Source of the DNA: Shinisaurus crocodilurus
Lineage: Eukaryota > Chordata > Lepidosauria > Squamata > Shinisauridae
Length of the DNA stretch: 64,000 nt
Direction: 5' to 3'
NCBI GenBank assembly: GCA_021292165.1
Contig: CM037878.1
Span: forward strand, 6,991,857 to 7,055,856
Within the stretch, counting starts at the first letter, position 1. Each line of letters opens with the position of its first letter. Of the stretch, positions 1 through 10,776 are shown piece by piece. The position numbers and the translations under genes are program-made. The notes beneath the pieces were generated by a model. That model was not told the DNA's origin and did no database searches. It was given only the letters and a program-made list of their open reading frames with translations.

Positions 1-94
1 TTCCTTCTCCATCCATGATTAGCTTCCTGGCTCTTTGGACAGGAGAGAGAAGAAGCCCCCCAGCCCTGCTGCCTTCCACTGTAGGATCATAAAG

Positions 95-224
95 CTTTAG
101 AGCAGTGTTCTCCAACCTTGGGTCCCCAGATGTTTTTGGCCTACAACGTAGCTGGCTGGGGCATGCTGGGAGTTGTAGGCCAAAAACATCTGGGGACCCA
201 AGGTTGGAGAACACTGCTTTAGAG
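95..224. mobile_element. Foldback MITE family A, copy 1
   Basis: Element 103-216 is an almost complete palindrome: terminal CAGTGTTCTCCAACC, then arms with TGGGTCCCCAGATG and CTACAAC. Perfect 8-bp target duplication CTTTAGAG at 95-102 and 217-224. Eight-base duplications and CAG ends are hAT hallmarks. Confidence 0.92.
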
Positions 225-1162
225 CAACATTCCCCCACCCCTAGCCTGCTCTTTAGATATGTTGGATTACAACTCCTGTCACCTCCAGCCATCAATGGTC
301 ACACGGGCTGGAATGATGGGGGTTGCACAACAGGTTGGGGAGGGCTCACTTTGAGCACCTGGAAGGTCACAAGCAGCACACATAGCTATGTGCATACCCA
401 CATTTCAAGTATGTTTATCCTCAGGCCAAAAGGCTCCCTCCTGCAGCCAGTTAAAAAAAGACAGTGCCTCCCCTTCAGGCTTGCAATCTGAAAGGGAAGG
501 GAAGGGAAGTGGGGGGAACTGATCGGGTCCTTCAGCAGTGCTGGTGGAATGGCCCTGCTTCTCATCTGCCTCTCTCATCTCTCCCGATGTCCGGCCTGTT
601 GGAATAGCTGCTGGTGATGGGGGTTGAGGGAGGAGGAGCCGTCGTGAGGGAGGTTTTTCAACCGGGCTGGTGCGGTGGCCTTGCTTCCCTTTAATGTAGC
701 CCTTATAGCAACTGGCCAGTATTGTGCTGGCCCGACCAGTATAGCTTTGTGACTAATACTGGGATCTGAAGTGCTGGTAAATTCCAGATCCGGCCAGGCT
801 CTGCCTACCACCTTCTGCAGCCAGCTCAGCTCCACCCAGGCCAACCCAACTGGCTCCTCCCCCAAAATCCTTCAGATTCCATGCAAGACGCCGCTCCTTA
901 TTTTCTAGACCTTACAACACCTCTGTAGAGTAGGCCAGCATTCTTATGCGGGGGGGCTGAGGCGGAAAGATAGTGAACACGGATGTTGCTTTTGATTGCG
1001 AAGGGCCAGTGGTTATCTGGAGTACATTTTCGCTTCGCCTAGAACTGTCACAGCTCTTAGCGGTGACAATGCCGGTGAGAGGGTAGACTCACTGAGGGAG
1101 TGGGGGTCTTCCCAAAGGGCCTCCAAAACTTGGAGCTGGCACTGTGTGTGTTTTCTATATTC
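225..1162. other. No feature recognised
   Basis: No coding similarity or clear repeat seen. The reading frames here are short and look accidental. Confidence 0.5.

Positions 1163-1190
<28 letters not shown>
1163..1190. repeat. (GT)n microsatellite
   Basis: About 14 GT units. Confidence 0.97.
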
Positions 1191-1194
<4 letters not shown>

Positions 1195-1735
1195 GTAATG
1201 GTCTGATTGTTTCACCTTTATGTTTGCGAGTTGCCTTGGGCATTTTATATTTGGGAAGGTAAGATAGAAGTGGACTCCCTAAAGCTGCTCTTTCAACTTC
1301 AAAGAAAGCCTCCATTGGCACCAACTGGGGAGCTTTGCTTGCAATCCAAATCGCGGCTTCGGGGAGGGGGCTTTTGTCAGGACCACCTCAGGGAAGGAGA
1401 GAAGAATCACACTTCCCCGCCCAACCTCCCATAGTCCTGAGGCTGCGCAGGCTTCCCCACAGCCAAAAGACCCCGGGCACGTTCATTGCATTCCGGCAAT
1501 TAATGTTACATCTAGTCTGGACCTATAAGGGCATTATACAAAAGGGGTGCGGCTTTAGACTGAGCCCACTGCAGGGTAAAGTGATTGCAGAGGCAAGCTC
1601 TAAGAGCAGGGAGAGACAGGTACCAAGGGTAACGCAAAGTCTCCTCCAGCTGGCCCGATCTGCCTGCCTCAAGGGGGTCTCCCCTCCAAAAGGAGTCAGG
1701 CCCTGCATGAACATGTGAACATGCCTGATATCGAG
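1191..1735. other. No feature recognised
   Basis: Moderately G+C-rich sequence with no recognisable gene or repeat. Confidence 0.5.
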
Positions 1736-1805
1736 TTAGCCCATTGGTTCATCTAACCCAGTATTGTTTGGTCTGACTGGCAGTGGGATCTCCAGGATTT
1801 AGTAG
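1736..1805 (-). mobile_element. tRNA-SINE (type 2) internal fragment
   Basis: The minus strand matches the body of the SINE at 59,541-59,738: GCCAGTCAGACCAAACAATA followed by a TAGATGAACCAATGG-like stretch. Confidence 0.55.
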
Positions 1806-1994
1806 GTGCTACCATCTTTATAAGGGTGAGCAATTTTTCTCTCGTTAATTCCTTAATCCAGTCTGCGCTAAGAAAGGCATTTACAGAATTGTGCTTCCAA
1901 ACGATGCCTCCATCCTATTTGAAGAGGAGGTGGGCAAAAAATGTTCCCATATTCTGATGTCTTTGTATATGTGAGGCGCCCCACACAAGCAGAA

Positions 1995-2092
1995 GATGTA
2001 TTCATTATATATTCTTTGGTAAATTGTATGCTACTGGTCCATCCTAGGCCTCCTGCCTCCAATACTGGAGGTAGCATACAGCCATCATGTTC
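1995..2092 (-). mobile_element. L3-like CR1 LINE fragment
   Basis: Contains the GCCTCCAATACTGGAGGTAG box followed by CATACAGCCATCA, the same box seen in the longer copies at 28,247 and 46,200. Confidence 0.5.
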
Positions 2093-2106
2093 CAAAACCC
2101 TAAACG

Positions 2107-2210
2107 CTATAAAACAGTGTTCTCCAACTTTGGGTCCCCAGATGTTTTTGGCCTACAACTCCCAGCATGCCAAAAACATGGACCCAAGGTTAGAGAACAC
2201 TGCTATGGAA
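2107..2210. mobile_element. Foldback MITE family A, copy 2 (shortened arm)
   Basis: Element 2,115-2,202 with intact ends but a right arm that lost its GCTGGGAGTTGTAGG part. Flanks CTATAAAA and CTATGGAA agree at 6 of 8 positions. It lies just beyond the 3' end of SST. Confidence 0.85.
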
Positions 2211-2265
2211 AGATAGAAAGAAGCTGCAATGAAAATGTATAACCATGACACTTTGAAACATAAAC

Positions 2266-2271
2266 TTTATT
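2266..2271 (-). terminator. Second possible SST polyadenylation signal
   Basis: AATAAA within CAATAAAG on the minus strand, 131 bases beyond the first signal. A possible alternative end; nothing else supports it. Confidence 0.35.
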
Positions 2272-2396
2272 GCAAGAAAGAATTAAAAAGAGCACATTGA
2301 AGTGACTTTGCAATGTTGGGGGTGGGTTGGCGTGTCATGAAGAAAAAGTCAGAGATCACAAACACAAGGAAATTGTGTACAATTGAAACTGAATGT

Positions 2397-2402
2397 TTTA
2401 TT
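2397..2402 (-). terminator. SST: SST polyadenylation signal (likely main)
   Basis: AATAAA on the minus strand about 176 bases after the stop codon, followed on the RNA strand by a TTGTG/TTTGTG-rich stretch near 2,345-2,375. The 3' UTR between contains an AT-rich stretch like that of other vertebrate SST mRNAs. Cleavage is probably near 2,380. Confidence 0.75.
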
Positions 2403-2577
2403 AAAACAACTTCAAAATCAAACTGAATTTTTTTTTCTGTCTTTTTTTTTTTCCCTTTCTCATTTTACCTTAACAATGTGTTATATATTACAGTCTTCAG
2501 CTCCTGGCATGAAGGGACTGGGAAATCAGGGACAGACTTGAGGTGAGGGGCAGGGAAGGAGGAAGAGATTTCTAAAG

Positions 2578-2790
2578 CTAACAGGATGTGAATGTCTTCC
2601 AGAAGAAATTCTTGCACCCGGCTTTGCGTTCTCTGGGCGCCAGAGGTGGGTTCAAGTTGGCTGATCTTTCTAGCTCCAGCCTCACCTCATCTTGCTCAGC
2701 GCCACGGGACAGATCGTCCGATTCCAGGGCCTCATTTTCCGGCTGGTTGGGTTCTGAGAGCAATTCTGCCAGGAAATACTTGGCCAGTTC
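2578..2790 (-). CDS. SST: Preprosomatostatin, exon 2 coding part (SST-28 / SST-14)
   Basis: Second and last coding exon. Reading minus, the acceptor is ...TTCTCCAAAG at 2,791-2,792 and the exon starts with [15 protein letters not shown], continuing in phase 0 from GKQ of exon 1. It encodes 70 residues and a TAG stop at 2,578. Precursor residues 90-117 are SST-28 ([14 protein letters not shown] then the 14-mer), released after a single Arg. The dibasic RK at 102-103 releases SST-14, [14 protein letters not shown], identical to the vertebrate hormone, with cysteines 106 and 117 for the disulfide ring and the FWKT receptor-binding core. Total precursor 117 residues against 116 in human; the extra residue is in the signal peptide. 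The frame is intact, so I infer a functional gene. Confidence 0.98.
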
Positions 2791-2916
2791 CTTTGGAGAA
2801 AAGGAGAAAGACAGACCCAGGTGAAGAAGACTCATTTGGTTCTGATTGTGTGAGCCAATTGAGCAGGAGATGGTTTAACTCTCCCTGGAGAAATCTCTGT
2901 GACTTACGTTCATTTC

Positions 2917-3278
2917 ATCTAGAAAAGGGGTGCAGAGCCTCAGGCATGGGGAGCCAAACCTGGCCCTCTTGGGGTCCCCCAGGTGGTCCCCCCTTCCCCA
3001 GGCTCCACCCCATTTCCCTCAGACACCAATCATTTAACGGTGGTTTCTCAGCTTCTATGTAGCTTTCCCCCCATTCTGAAAGGTTGAAACGCCTCTCCTA
3101 AGGGGCTTAGTTACTGGCAGCAAGAGCTTGAAGCTACAAGATGCTGGTATTTTTAGTATCTTGGCCCCACCCCTTTTGCCTTCAGCCCCACCCACCACTT
3201 CAATGTGGCCCCTGAGAGCCTCTCCAAAATGGAATTTGGCCCTCAGGCTGAAAGAGGTTCTGCACCCCTGATCTAGAA
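2917..3278. mobile_element. hAT-type non-autonomous transposon (AGGGGTG ends)
   Basis: Element 2,925-3,270 in the SST intron. Ends AAGGGGTGCAGAGCC and its inverted partner GGTTCTGCACCCCTG; perfect 8-bp duplication ATCTAGAA at 2,917-2,924 and 3,271-3,278. A related copy lies at 53,680-54,200. Confidence 0.85.
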
Positions 3279-3302
3279 ACATAGAATGAGCGATGACTGG
3301 GG

Positions 3303-3450
3303 GCCTAAAACAGCCTTCCCCAACCTGGTGCACCCCAGATGTGCTGGAATACAACTCCCATCATCCCAAGCCAGCATGTTCATTGGCCATGCTGTCTGGG
3401 GATGATGCAAGTTGTGGTCCAGCACATCTGAAGGGCAACGAGAAGGGGAG
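3303..3450. mobile_element. Foldback MITE, older relative (CAGCCTTCCCC ends)
   Basis: Starts CAGCCTTCCCCAACCTGG after GCCTAAAA. The arms share CAGATGTGCTGG and ACTCCCATCATCCC in inverted form. The right end is eroded and no second duplication is seen. Confidence 0.65.
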
Positions 3451-3463
3451 GATTGGCGTTGAA

Positions 3464-3690
3464 CCGTGGGTTATCGTGTTGTCTGAACCCAGCTGCACGA
3501 ACAAGCCATGGCTTGCTAATCACGAACAACCCATGAAGAGAACCCATGTTTTGTTGTTGGGTTGTGAACTATGGGTTGTTCACCATGGTTTGTTATCTCG
3601 TCTGGGTTCAGACAACACAATAATCCACGTTTCAACGGCAACCTACAGTTCAACGACAACCCACACTCAACCCATACTTGAGTGTGGGTT
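3464..3690. mobile_element. Palindromic repeat, ATGGGTTGTTC family
   Basis: Inverted arms: GTGTTGTCTGAACCCAG at left against CTGGGTTCAGACAACAC at right, and AACAACCCATG against ATGGGTTGTTC. Probably a DNA-transposon MITE. A decayed relative lies at 63,225-63,320. Confidence 0.7.
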
Positions 3691-3904
3691 ATCATGTTAT
3701 CTACCCAAAAGTATCCCTGACTGATCGGCTAACTTTTTCTTTAAAACCTCCAATGCAGGAAACTCTGCCACACCTTAGGCCTGGTTCACACATGCATTTT
3801 TCCTGTCTTGATCAGGGCAGGATCAAGTAATGGCTTGTGTAGGTGAATGGGCCCTCATTGATAAAGCACCTGATAGATTGCTTCTAGCTGTATCTCAAGC
3901 AGCA

Positions 3905-4015
3905 AATGTTCTCCGGGGGAGTCCAATAAGAACAGCATCATAAGGGCCTTGCAGGATGAGACTTAGTCCAGCATTTCACTTCCAGCAGTTACCAACCACA
4001 CACCCCAATGGGAAG
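3905..4015 (-). mobile_element. Possible L3-like CR1 fragment
   Basis: AAGGGCCTTGCAGGATGAGA followed by CTTAGTCCAGCATT resembles the GAGCCCTGCTGGATCAGAC ... CTAGTCCAGCATTCTG box of that family. Confidence 0.4.
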
Positions 4016-4464
4016 CCGGCAAGTGGGATGGGAACCGCTTCAATCACTCTTTGCTAAAAATTAACTTTCACAAGCGCCTGTCACTCTTAAATGCAGAGAC
4101 CAAACTCTTAAAACACCATCACAGCACCCACTTATGGCCGTGGAGATGATCAGCGACAAAGAGCCACTTCAAAATGTGACAAAAGTCCTACTAGGAAAGA
4201 GTACCTATGTAGGAATAGCATGCAACTTTTACTGATGTCACAAATTATGTATTATTTTCTGCAGTATAAAATTATACGGCAGGCAGATCCAATTACTGTG
4301 CTCTTTCTAATTGTAGTGAAGTATGATGTGTGATGGCTGCTGCAGTTATAATTGTATATTCACAATAATCGTATTTTGTAATTTTGAAAGGTACTAGATT
4401 ATAGCCTTGTGCAGGGTTTTGTGGGTAAGGGAGGGGGGGGAACTCTCGCATAATGTTTGCCATA

Positions 4465-4560
4465 ACTTGTCAGACAGTCTTGTGGTGCCTTTAGGAATGA
4501 CAGCTTTATTGTGGCATAAGTGTGCATGGATTAGAGCTCACTTCATCAGATGCATAGCCC
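4465..4560. mobile_element. Interspersed repeat fragment (GTCTTGTGGTGCC type)
   Basis: CAGTCTTGTGGTGCCTTTAG, then TTTATTGTGGCATAA and CTCACTTCATCAGATGCAT: a motif series I recognise from a repeat widespread in sauropsid genomes. I cannot name the family. Confidence 0.5.
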
Positions 4561-6299
4561 ATCATAGTCAGCAGCTTACACAGGGAGGCAGATTTGCATT
4601 TTATTTGTACAAAATAAATAGTATTTTAGTGATTCCCATTTCCCCTGATGCATGTTGGGAAATGTGGAAACCAGCTGTGTGCAGCTATTGGGGAATCTGC
4701 AGTTGGCCGCAGCTTCCTGGAACATGTTTGCTATATCAACATGCATGTTGCGCATTCTTTCCTACATGGAGGTACCGTTCCTGTGGAGTGGACATGTCAT
4801 CACATTTGCAGCAGCTTCAGTTGAAAGAAGAACCAAGTGCGTCATGTTCGCATTCAAGTTGGCCAAAAAGAAATCCACTGAATACTCACACAAAGAGAGA
4901 GAAAGAGTGGCACACGTCTTTTAAAACTAAAAACCAATGGGGGTAGTGGTGTGGTTTAAGGAAGGAATGGCCACCTGTGTGAACGAGGGCCAAAGGCAAT
5001 TTTATCTTTCAAGTTGTGATAATAAAAAAAAAGTTGTCCCTCATTCCATTTGTCAGGAAAAGAGAGGGGAAAAAATGTTTTCGGGATCCTCACACTTTTA
5101 ACGTTAGATCTCTCTCTTGGAGTTTATAGGTAACAGTATGCAATATATGCACAAATAGTTGCGTGCACATGTGAGGCAGAACTGTGGAGCCTTTGCTGCT
5201 AAAGGGGGTCCCAACAGGACTGTGAGGCCTGATAACTAACTGTCTAGGACGGGAACAGTTTGTCTGACAAAATGCACTTTTGGTCCCCAGGAGATCTAGA
5301 GAAGAACATCACCATTCTGGCAGGCAAAGGTCCCTTACGTTCAGAAGGGCCTGCCTGGTCTACCATGGACAAGGAAATTTAACTCCCAGACAAGTCTATC
5401 AGCAACTGAGAGAATTTAAATAGGGTTGGGCTCAATGCAGCAAAGCACCCAAGTCTCCAATGCTACGGACAAACAACTGGGATTGGCCATTTGCCCTGCT
5501 TGGGACCATCTGTGCTTGAAGGAGGAGGAAAGGTCTGTCAAGAGCCGTCAAATGAGATTGCTGAATGATAGCACCTCCATGTGTAGATGCACTACTATAC
5601 CTCTGAATACCAGATGTGGAGGATAAAAAAACAAGGAAAGTTGTCTTAGTGCTGTGTAGTCTTAGTAGTCTGCTCCAGGGATGGTGTCAACGGTAGGCCT
5701 GGTCGGGCACTTGCCGAGGGCCCACTCCCCAGCAGGGGCCCTCTGACAAGAGCCCCCTGGACTTGCCCCTCCTGCCTCACCATGGCAACCTGCTCATTCA
5801 CCAGACTCTCGCTCCAGACAATGGTGGTGGTGAGAAGGAGGAGCCAGAGACGCTGGCTCCCTGACTCTCTGCCTGACAAGCAAGCAAGTGGGAGCAAGGA
5901 TGAGAAAGAGGATGAGGAGCGAAAGCAGCCGGTGACGATGGTGGTGAGAAGGCAGGCTCACCGAGGGAGGGGGGCCATGGAGGGTGACTTGCCCAAGGGC
6001 CCTCTGAAACTTGGAGCCGGTGGCACCACTTTGCTCATAAGTTTTCCAGCAGCATCTGGGTGGTAGCAGCTAGAAATGAACATGCCCTGGACAATACAAA
6101 CTTGAGTCTTCTTCAGGTTTCCATGGAACACGAGCAGAGAGCACAAAGAGCAAGGCTCTGTTCAATCAAGAATGGAACATGATTTTCAAAGGGGATGCCA
6201 CTTTTATTCTAATCCTTTGACCGTAACCCTTTGGAACCAGGCAGGTATTTTCCCGCTGATGCCAAAGCTGACCACATGTTATATAGTTATTTCTTTTAC
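4561..6299. other. SST intron sequence, mostly unassigned
   Basis: No gene seen. The stretch 5,670-6,035 has loosely inverted ends (GGATGGTGTCAACGGTAGGC and GCCGGTGGCACC) around G+C-rich sequence and may be an old hAT-type element; this is weak. Confidence 0.4.
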
Positions 6300-6960
6300 C
6301 AGCTTCAGCCCGTTCGCCAGGTGTGGACTTTCCTGGACAGGGATAGCCTGGCTACAGCGATCCTTGCCCTGGTAACCTCTAGGTTGGATTAGTCTAAAGC
6401 ATTCGATGTGGAGCTGCCCATTAAGACGGCCCAGGAGCTTCAACTAGTGCAGAATTTGGCAGCTAGAATTCTTCTGACTGGCTTGTGTAGGCAGAATCAT
6501 ATTACACCAATTCTGAAAGAATTACATTGACTGCCTTTTCACTCCTGAGTCCAATTCAAGGTGTTTCACTCCTGAGTCCAATTCAAGGTGCTGGTGCTTG
6601 CCTTCAAAGCCCTAAATGGCTGGTGTACCTCCTCCCATCCTAACCTGCCCATTCATTAAGATTACTGGATGAGGCCCTTCTCAGAGTGCCAGGAGAGGAT
6701 CTTTTCTGTGATGGTGCCCTGACTCTGGAATTCTCTCCCTCCTGAGATGCTCCTGGTGCCAAATTAAAATCTTTTTATTTCCCTGGGCATTTTAGTTTGT
6801 TTATACCTTAACGTTCTTTGTGTGGTTTTATCTGGTGGATGAGTTGTTGTATGATCCCTCTCAATGTTGAGGCTTGATGTTTATTGTTTCTTATTATATC
6901 GTTGATGTTTATTTTATTTTCTGGGTAAAGGGCAGCCTAGAAAATGTTTAAATAAATAAA
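6300..6960 (+). mobile_element. L2-like LINE, decayed 3' part
   Basis: Translates in pieces to an L2-type C-terminal domain ([12 protein letters not shown], then HITPIL, then CCTAAATGG as in FKALNG), followed by an AT-rich 3' UTR and the end GGCAGCCTAGAAAATG with AAATAAATAAAT. Frames broken; a 22-base stretch is duplicated near 6,540-6,590. Confidence 0.75.
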
Positions 6961-6974
6961 TACACAGAATGGAA

Positions 6975-7200
6975 GACATGGATTCAGCCACTGATTATGT
7001 CAGTGGTGCCTGAGCAACTATGTCCCCCTGTCCATTGCATTGGGCAGGTGACTGTCACTCAGCCTCAGTTTCCCATCTGCAAAATGGGGATAATAGTGAC
7101 CAACCCCATAGGGGGTGTGTTTTGGCTTTGGTTTTTATATGTAAATAAAGAACCTAAGGTGCTTTGCAAATTAAATGTGCATCAATAAATGATCAATAAT
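6975..7200 (+). mobile_element. MIR-like ancient SINE
   Basis: CAGCCTCAGTTTCCCATCTG followed by CAAAATGGGGATAATAGTGA is the conserved core region of MIR/CORE-SINEs, followed by CCCATAGGG and GTGCTTTGCAAATTAAA as in the 3' part. Strongly diverged. Confidence 0.7.
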
Positions 7201-7397
7201 AATAAATGATCAATAATAATGTTTTCCCAAAAAAAACCTGATTTGCATGTTATGTTTTTATTCTTGAGGCTAGAAGATGTGTAGCTGGAATGAGATAAAA
7301 GGTCACACAGGTCGTTCCTTGTCTTAATACACTTGTCTGGATGGTAGAGTCAACTTCCCAACACACAAACTTAACAGAAGATACATCTACATAAGAA

Positions 7398-7690
7398 GAG
7401 CTGTGCTGGATCAGACCAAGAATCCATCTAATCCAGCATTCTGTTCACACAGTGGCCAACCAGCTGCTCATGAAAAAGCCACAAGCAGGACATGAGTGCG
7501 ACAGCACCCTCCCACCCATGTTCCACAGCAACTGGTGTATGTAGGCGTACTGCCTCTGATACCAGAGGTAGCATATAGCCATCAGAACTAGGATGACCCT
7601 GTTGGGTTCTCATTTTAGGGGAGATGGGAGAACAATGTTCATGTTCTCCACAACCATGCATAATTTTGTAGAAAATACACTCTACATACC
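7398..7690 (-). mobile_element. L3-like CR1 LINE 3' fragment
   Basis: GAGCTGTGCTGGATCAGACC, CATTCTGTTCACACAGTGGC, GAGTGCGACAGCACCCTCCC and TGCCTCTGATACCAGAGGTA in the same order as in the longer copies. Confidence 0.75.
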
Positions 7691-8320
7691 TGGGTTCAGC
7701 CACACGTGTACAAAACTACAACACAGGAACTGATCCAAAGATTAGAGCTGTGGATTTAGATTTCCACTACACCATCCGCACCTACGGAGAATTTTCCCTT
7801 CACCGTGGCAGGACAACAACGAATGGGCTTATCCAAGGTCTCTGAGGCCATCACATTTTGTACAAGGAGAATTTCCACAGCTTGTTGAAAGTGTGGTAGT
7901 GCCAGTGCCCATCCTATTTCAATTCCTTCCATACCCAGTGGAAGCAATTGATGCCACCGAGCAGTTCCTGAAGAACTGGGACTGGAGGAGAGAGGCCAGC
8001 CAAGTGGATCCACTCTGAGCAGTGGATCAGAGCATATGTGAACCGGCTCTTAACAACGAAGGAGCATTTCAGTGAGCAAGACAGAGAAGATCCAAAAGCA
8101 TTCCAGGGTTGGATCGGCTCATTTAAAAGATGTCTGTGCATCTCAAAAGCTTGCTACTTTGCTGAATAATTTTGTACAACTCAAAAATGTGCTTGCTTCA
8201 TACACAGCGGGCCCTTGAAACATTGTGATTCTATAATAAGATTATGCATCCAACATGTGTCCCGTCCACCACCACCACCCCTGCCAAGAGCAACATGGGA
8301 ATCCCTCTGGTAACTCCCTT
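7691..8320. other. SST intron, no feature recognised
   Basis: No repeat or gene that I can identify. Confidence 0.45.
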
Positions 8321-8323
8321 AGG

Positions 8324-8435
8324 GTTGCATGCTTAGACAGAAAAAAGTCTGAAAACTCCCAGCATTCCCCAGCCAGCCATGCTGGGAGTTGTCAGACTTT
8401 TTTCTGTCTGGACATGATAGGATTGTGCCCTTAAA
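8324..8435. mobile_element. Foldback MITE family B, copy 1
   Basis: Inverted arms TTAGACAGAAAAAAGTCTGA and GTCAGACTTTTTTCTGTCTG around ACTCCCAGCAT; ends near GCAT and ATAGGATTGTGCCC. TTA stands on both sides, which could be a 3-bp duplication. Confidence 0.8.
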
Positions 8436-8436
8436 G

Positions 8437-8522
8437 GTACAATCCTAAACACACTTACTAGGATGTAAGCAAACTCAGTGGGGCTTACTTCTGAGTAATC
8501 TTGAGTTAGAATAGGTTGGGCT
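8437..8522. mobile_element. MITE family C fragment
   Basis: GTACAATCCTAAACACACTT, AACTCAGTGGGGCTTACTTC, then TGAGTAA. The same motif series recurs at 12,920, 15,893 and 18,826. Confidence 0.65.
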
Positions 8523-8954
8523 GTTACTGTGAGACTATTTTCAGCACCCTGGAGAACTCCATATCAACTGGTGTTATCCCAGACTAGGTCCCTAGAAAGG
8601 ATGACCAGACTGTTTTGATTGTGTGACCGGGTGATAAAATCAAAAAGTTTTCTATTGTTTTCTGTTGTCTGGAGGCCCTTTCTAGTATAACATTTGCCCA
8701 TTTATGGCTTTGAAATGGATGTGAACGCTGAGAAAATAAGGGCAGAACTACCAGGGAAGAGACATTCCAGGAAAGCAGCTGTGATTAGTCTGCTAAGAAC
8801 ATTAACATCAGGTATGTACTATTTTTTGTATTTTATATCCCACCTTTTGGCCTGAGACAGACCCAAGAATATAAGAACAGTCCTACCGGCTTTTAATAAG
8901 TCTATAGTAGTGTGAGCTGTGATGGACAGACGCCTACTTCATTGGGTACACGAT

Positions 8955-9068
8955 GCGGACAGAGAAGGTTGTTGTGAGGATAAAATTGAGAGGAGGAGGA
9001 GGATTATGTAAGCCGCCTTGGGTTCCTTGCAGGAAAAAAGGCGAGGTATATAATAAATAAATAAATAA
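8955..9068 (+). mobile_element. tRNA-SINE (type 1), 3' end only
   Basis: AAGGTTGTTGTGAGGATAAA, GAGGAGGAGGAGGATTATG, AAGCCGCCTTGGGTTCCTTG and an ATAAATAAAT tail. The tRNA-like head is missing. Confidence 0.85.
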
Positions 9069-9490
9069 GGTGGTGACAGATGTAAACACGCATTCTAAGA
9101 GGATCAGGGTTTAGTCCATGAACTGTAGAGTAGAGCCATTTTTGGAGGTCTTGTGCCTCCCGCTCTTGTCTCAAAGGGAAAATACTCATCAATTCCTAGA
9201 TGAAGAACTCATACTAAAGACATCTCTTAACCTTCTAAATTAATTTCAATTGTGGGATGGTTGGATTTTTGTTTCTTAGATTTGTGCTGCTTCCAAATTG
9301 CTTACTTTGTTCATGGGTTTTATCTTTTCTATTAGTTTTACTTGGTTTTATGTTTTGCATGTCACCAAGAATGCCTGGTTTAGAGGACGCAATTCATAAA
9401 TCCACATTTTTAAAACAACAACAACAACTGGAAAGCACATAGGAGTTACTTTGATCATCATATTATACAGTGTAAAACTCTAAAGTCAGC
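9069..9490. other. SST intron, no feature recognised
   Basis: AT-rich sequence; a (CAA)n run at 9,414-9,426. Confidence 0.45.
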
Positions 9491-9631
9491 TAATAGAACA
9501 GCCTTCCCCAGTGTGGGACCTTTCCAGATGTTTTGACTACAATTCCCATCGTCCCTGACCATTGGCCCTGCTGGCTGGGAATGTAGTCCAACAATCTGGA
9601 GCGCAGCAGGCTGGGGAGGAATGTAATAAAA
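9491..9631. mobile_element. Foldback MITE, older relative (CAGCCTTCCCC ends)
   Basis: Element 9,499-9,623, beginning CAGCCTTCCCCAGTG and ending in CTGGGGAGGAATG. Flanks TAATAGAA and TAATAAAA agree at 7 of 8. Confidence 0.75.
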
Positions 9632-9821
9632 TATCGATTGCATGGATCTCTGTTTTCTAACGTGATGTTCGAAAGAGGCTCCGGATCAGAATCCAAGTTC
9701 TTCACATGCTCAGAGGCACTCTTCTCACTCCTCCAGCTCCTGGCATTTAAAAAAAAAGGTGCTGCTGGAGTTGAGTCCCACTCTACCTCACATGCTCAGA
9801 AACACTCATATACCGTTCCTT

Positions 9822-9843
9822 TTTTTCCCTTTTTTTTTTTTTT
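9822..9843. repeat. Poly(T) tract
   Basis: About 20 T residues with few interruptions. Confidence 0.8.
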
Positions 9844-10231
9844 AATTTTTGGCGTTCCAAAGGGATCCAGAGATGGAGTCCTACTTTAAATTTTTCTCCT
9901 CACTAGCCCACCCCCAGCAGAAGCTGTCTTCTACAAAGAGAGGTACTGGGGGCTCAAACCTGCCTGGGAGCCCCTCTCCATTGCCCTGGGCTTGGGTGGG
10001 CAGCACAGCAGTGACTCCACGAGATGAGATCAATGGCTTTAAAATAGGATTTGACAACTTCAGGGGGAGACAGTCTACTTCTGAACGTGTTGCTCCTGGG
10101 GAGCAAGAAGGGGAGGGGGCTACCCTGCTTTGTGGGGGGCCTGGACTGGAGGCAGCTGGCTGGTCAGGATTGGAAAGAGAACTCTTGGCTAGCAGATTTA
10201 GTCTGATCAAGCAGGGGTCCTTTTTTAAAAA

Positions 10232-10462
10232 ATATTACATTTATATCTTGCCTTCTTTCCTTTTGCAAGGAGGCTCATAGATGGCCCTTTCCCTCTCCAT
10301 TTTATCATCACAACAACCCCTGTGAGGTGGGTTAGGCTGAGATTCAGCGACTGGCCCAAAACTACCCAGCGTCGAGCTTCATGGCCTGAGGAAGGACTAG
10401 AACCCGGATCTCCAGAGCCCCCCCCCCCCCCAGTCCAACACTTTCGCCACTACGCCACTCAC
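10232..10462 (-). mobile_element. tRNA-SINE (type 1)
   Basis: On the minus strand: GTGGCGTAGTGGCGAAAG (A-box-like region), AGATCCGGGTTCTAGTCC (B-box-like), then the GGCCAGTCGC and AACCCACCTCACAGGGG body and a truncated 3' end. A run of C lies in the head. Confidence 0.85.
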
Positions 10463-10625
10463 AGGCTTCCCCTATATTCATCTCAACTAGGATAGTTGGG
10501 AACAGAACCTCCATAGGGAGCAACAGCCTACCTTGGTAGCATTGGGGGGGGGGGGCAAAGGATGAGAGGAAAAAACAGGACGCAGGACCAGATGGAGCTT
10601 CTCCGCCTGATCCAGCAGGGCGTCT

Positions 10626-10776
10626 CCTTACAGCAGTGTTTCTCAACCTTGGGTCCCCAGATGTTTTTGGCCGACAACTCCCAGCATGCCCCAGCCAGCA
10701 TAGCTGGCTGGGGCATGCTGGGAGTTGTCGGCCAAAAACATCTGGGGACCCAAGGTTGAGAAACACTGCCTTACAG
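10626..10776. mobile_element. Foldback MITE family A, copy 3
   Basis: Element 10,634-10,768, a near-perfect hairpin with ends CAGTGTTTCTCAACC. Perfect duplication CCTTACAG on both sides. It lies 170 bp inside the intron from the SST exon 1 donor. Confidence 0.95.

Noticed and set aside
105..491. Many 60-180-codon frames beginning over MITE arms ([12 protein letters not shown]..., [11 protein letters not shown]...)
   Set aside because: They recur with every family A MITE on both strands because the hairpin happens to lack stops; no evidence of coding.
2791..2835. ATG-started frame reading into SST exon 2 ([10 protein letters not shown]...)
   Set aside because: The codons before ELAK lie in the intron before the AG acceptor; they are not part of the protein.
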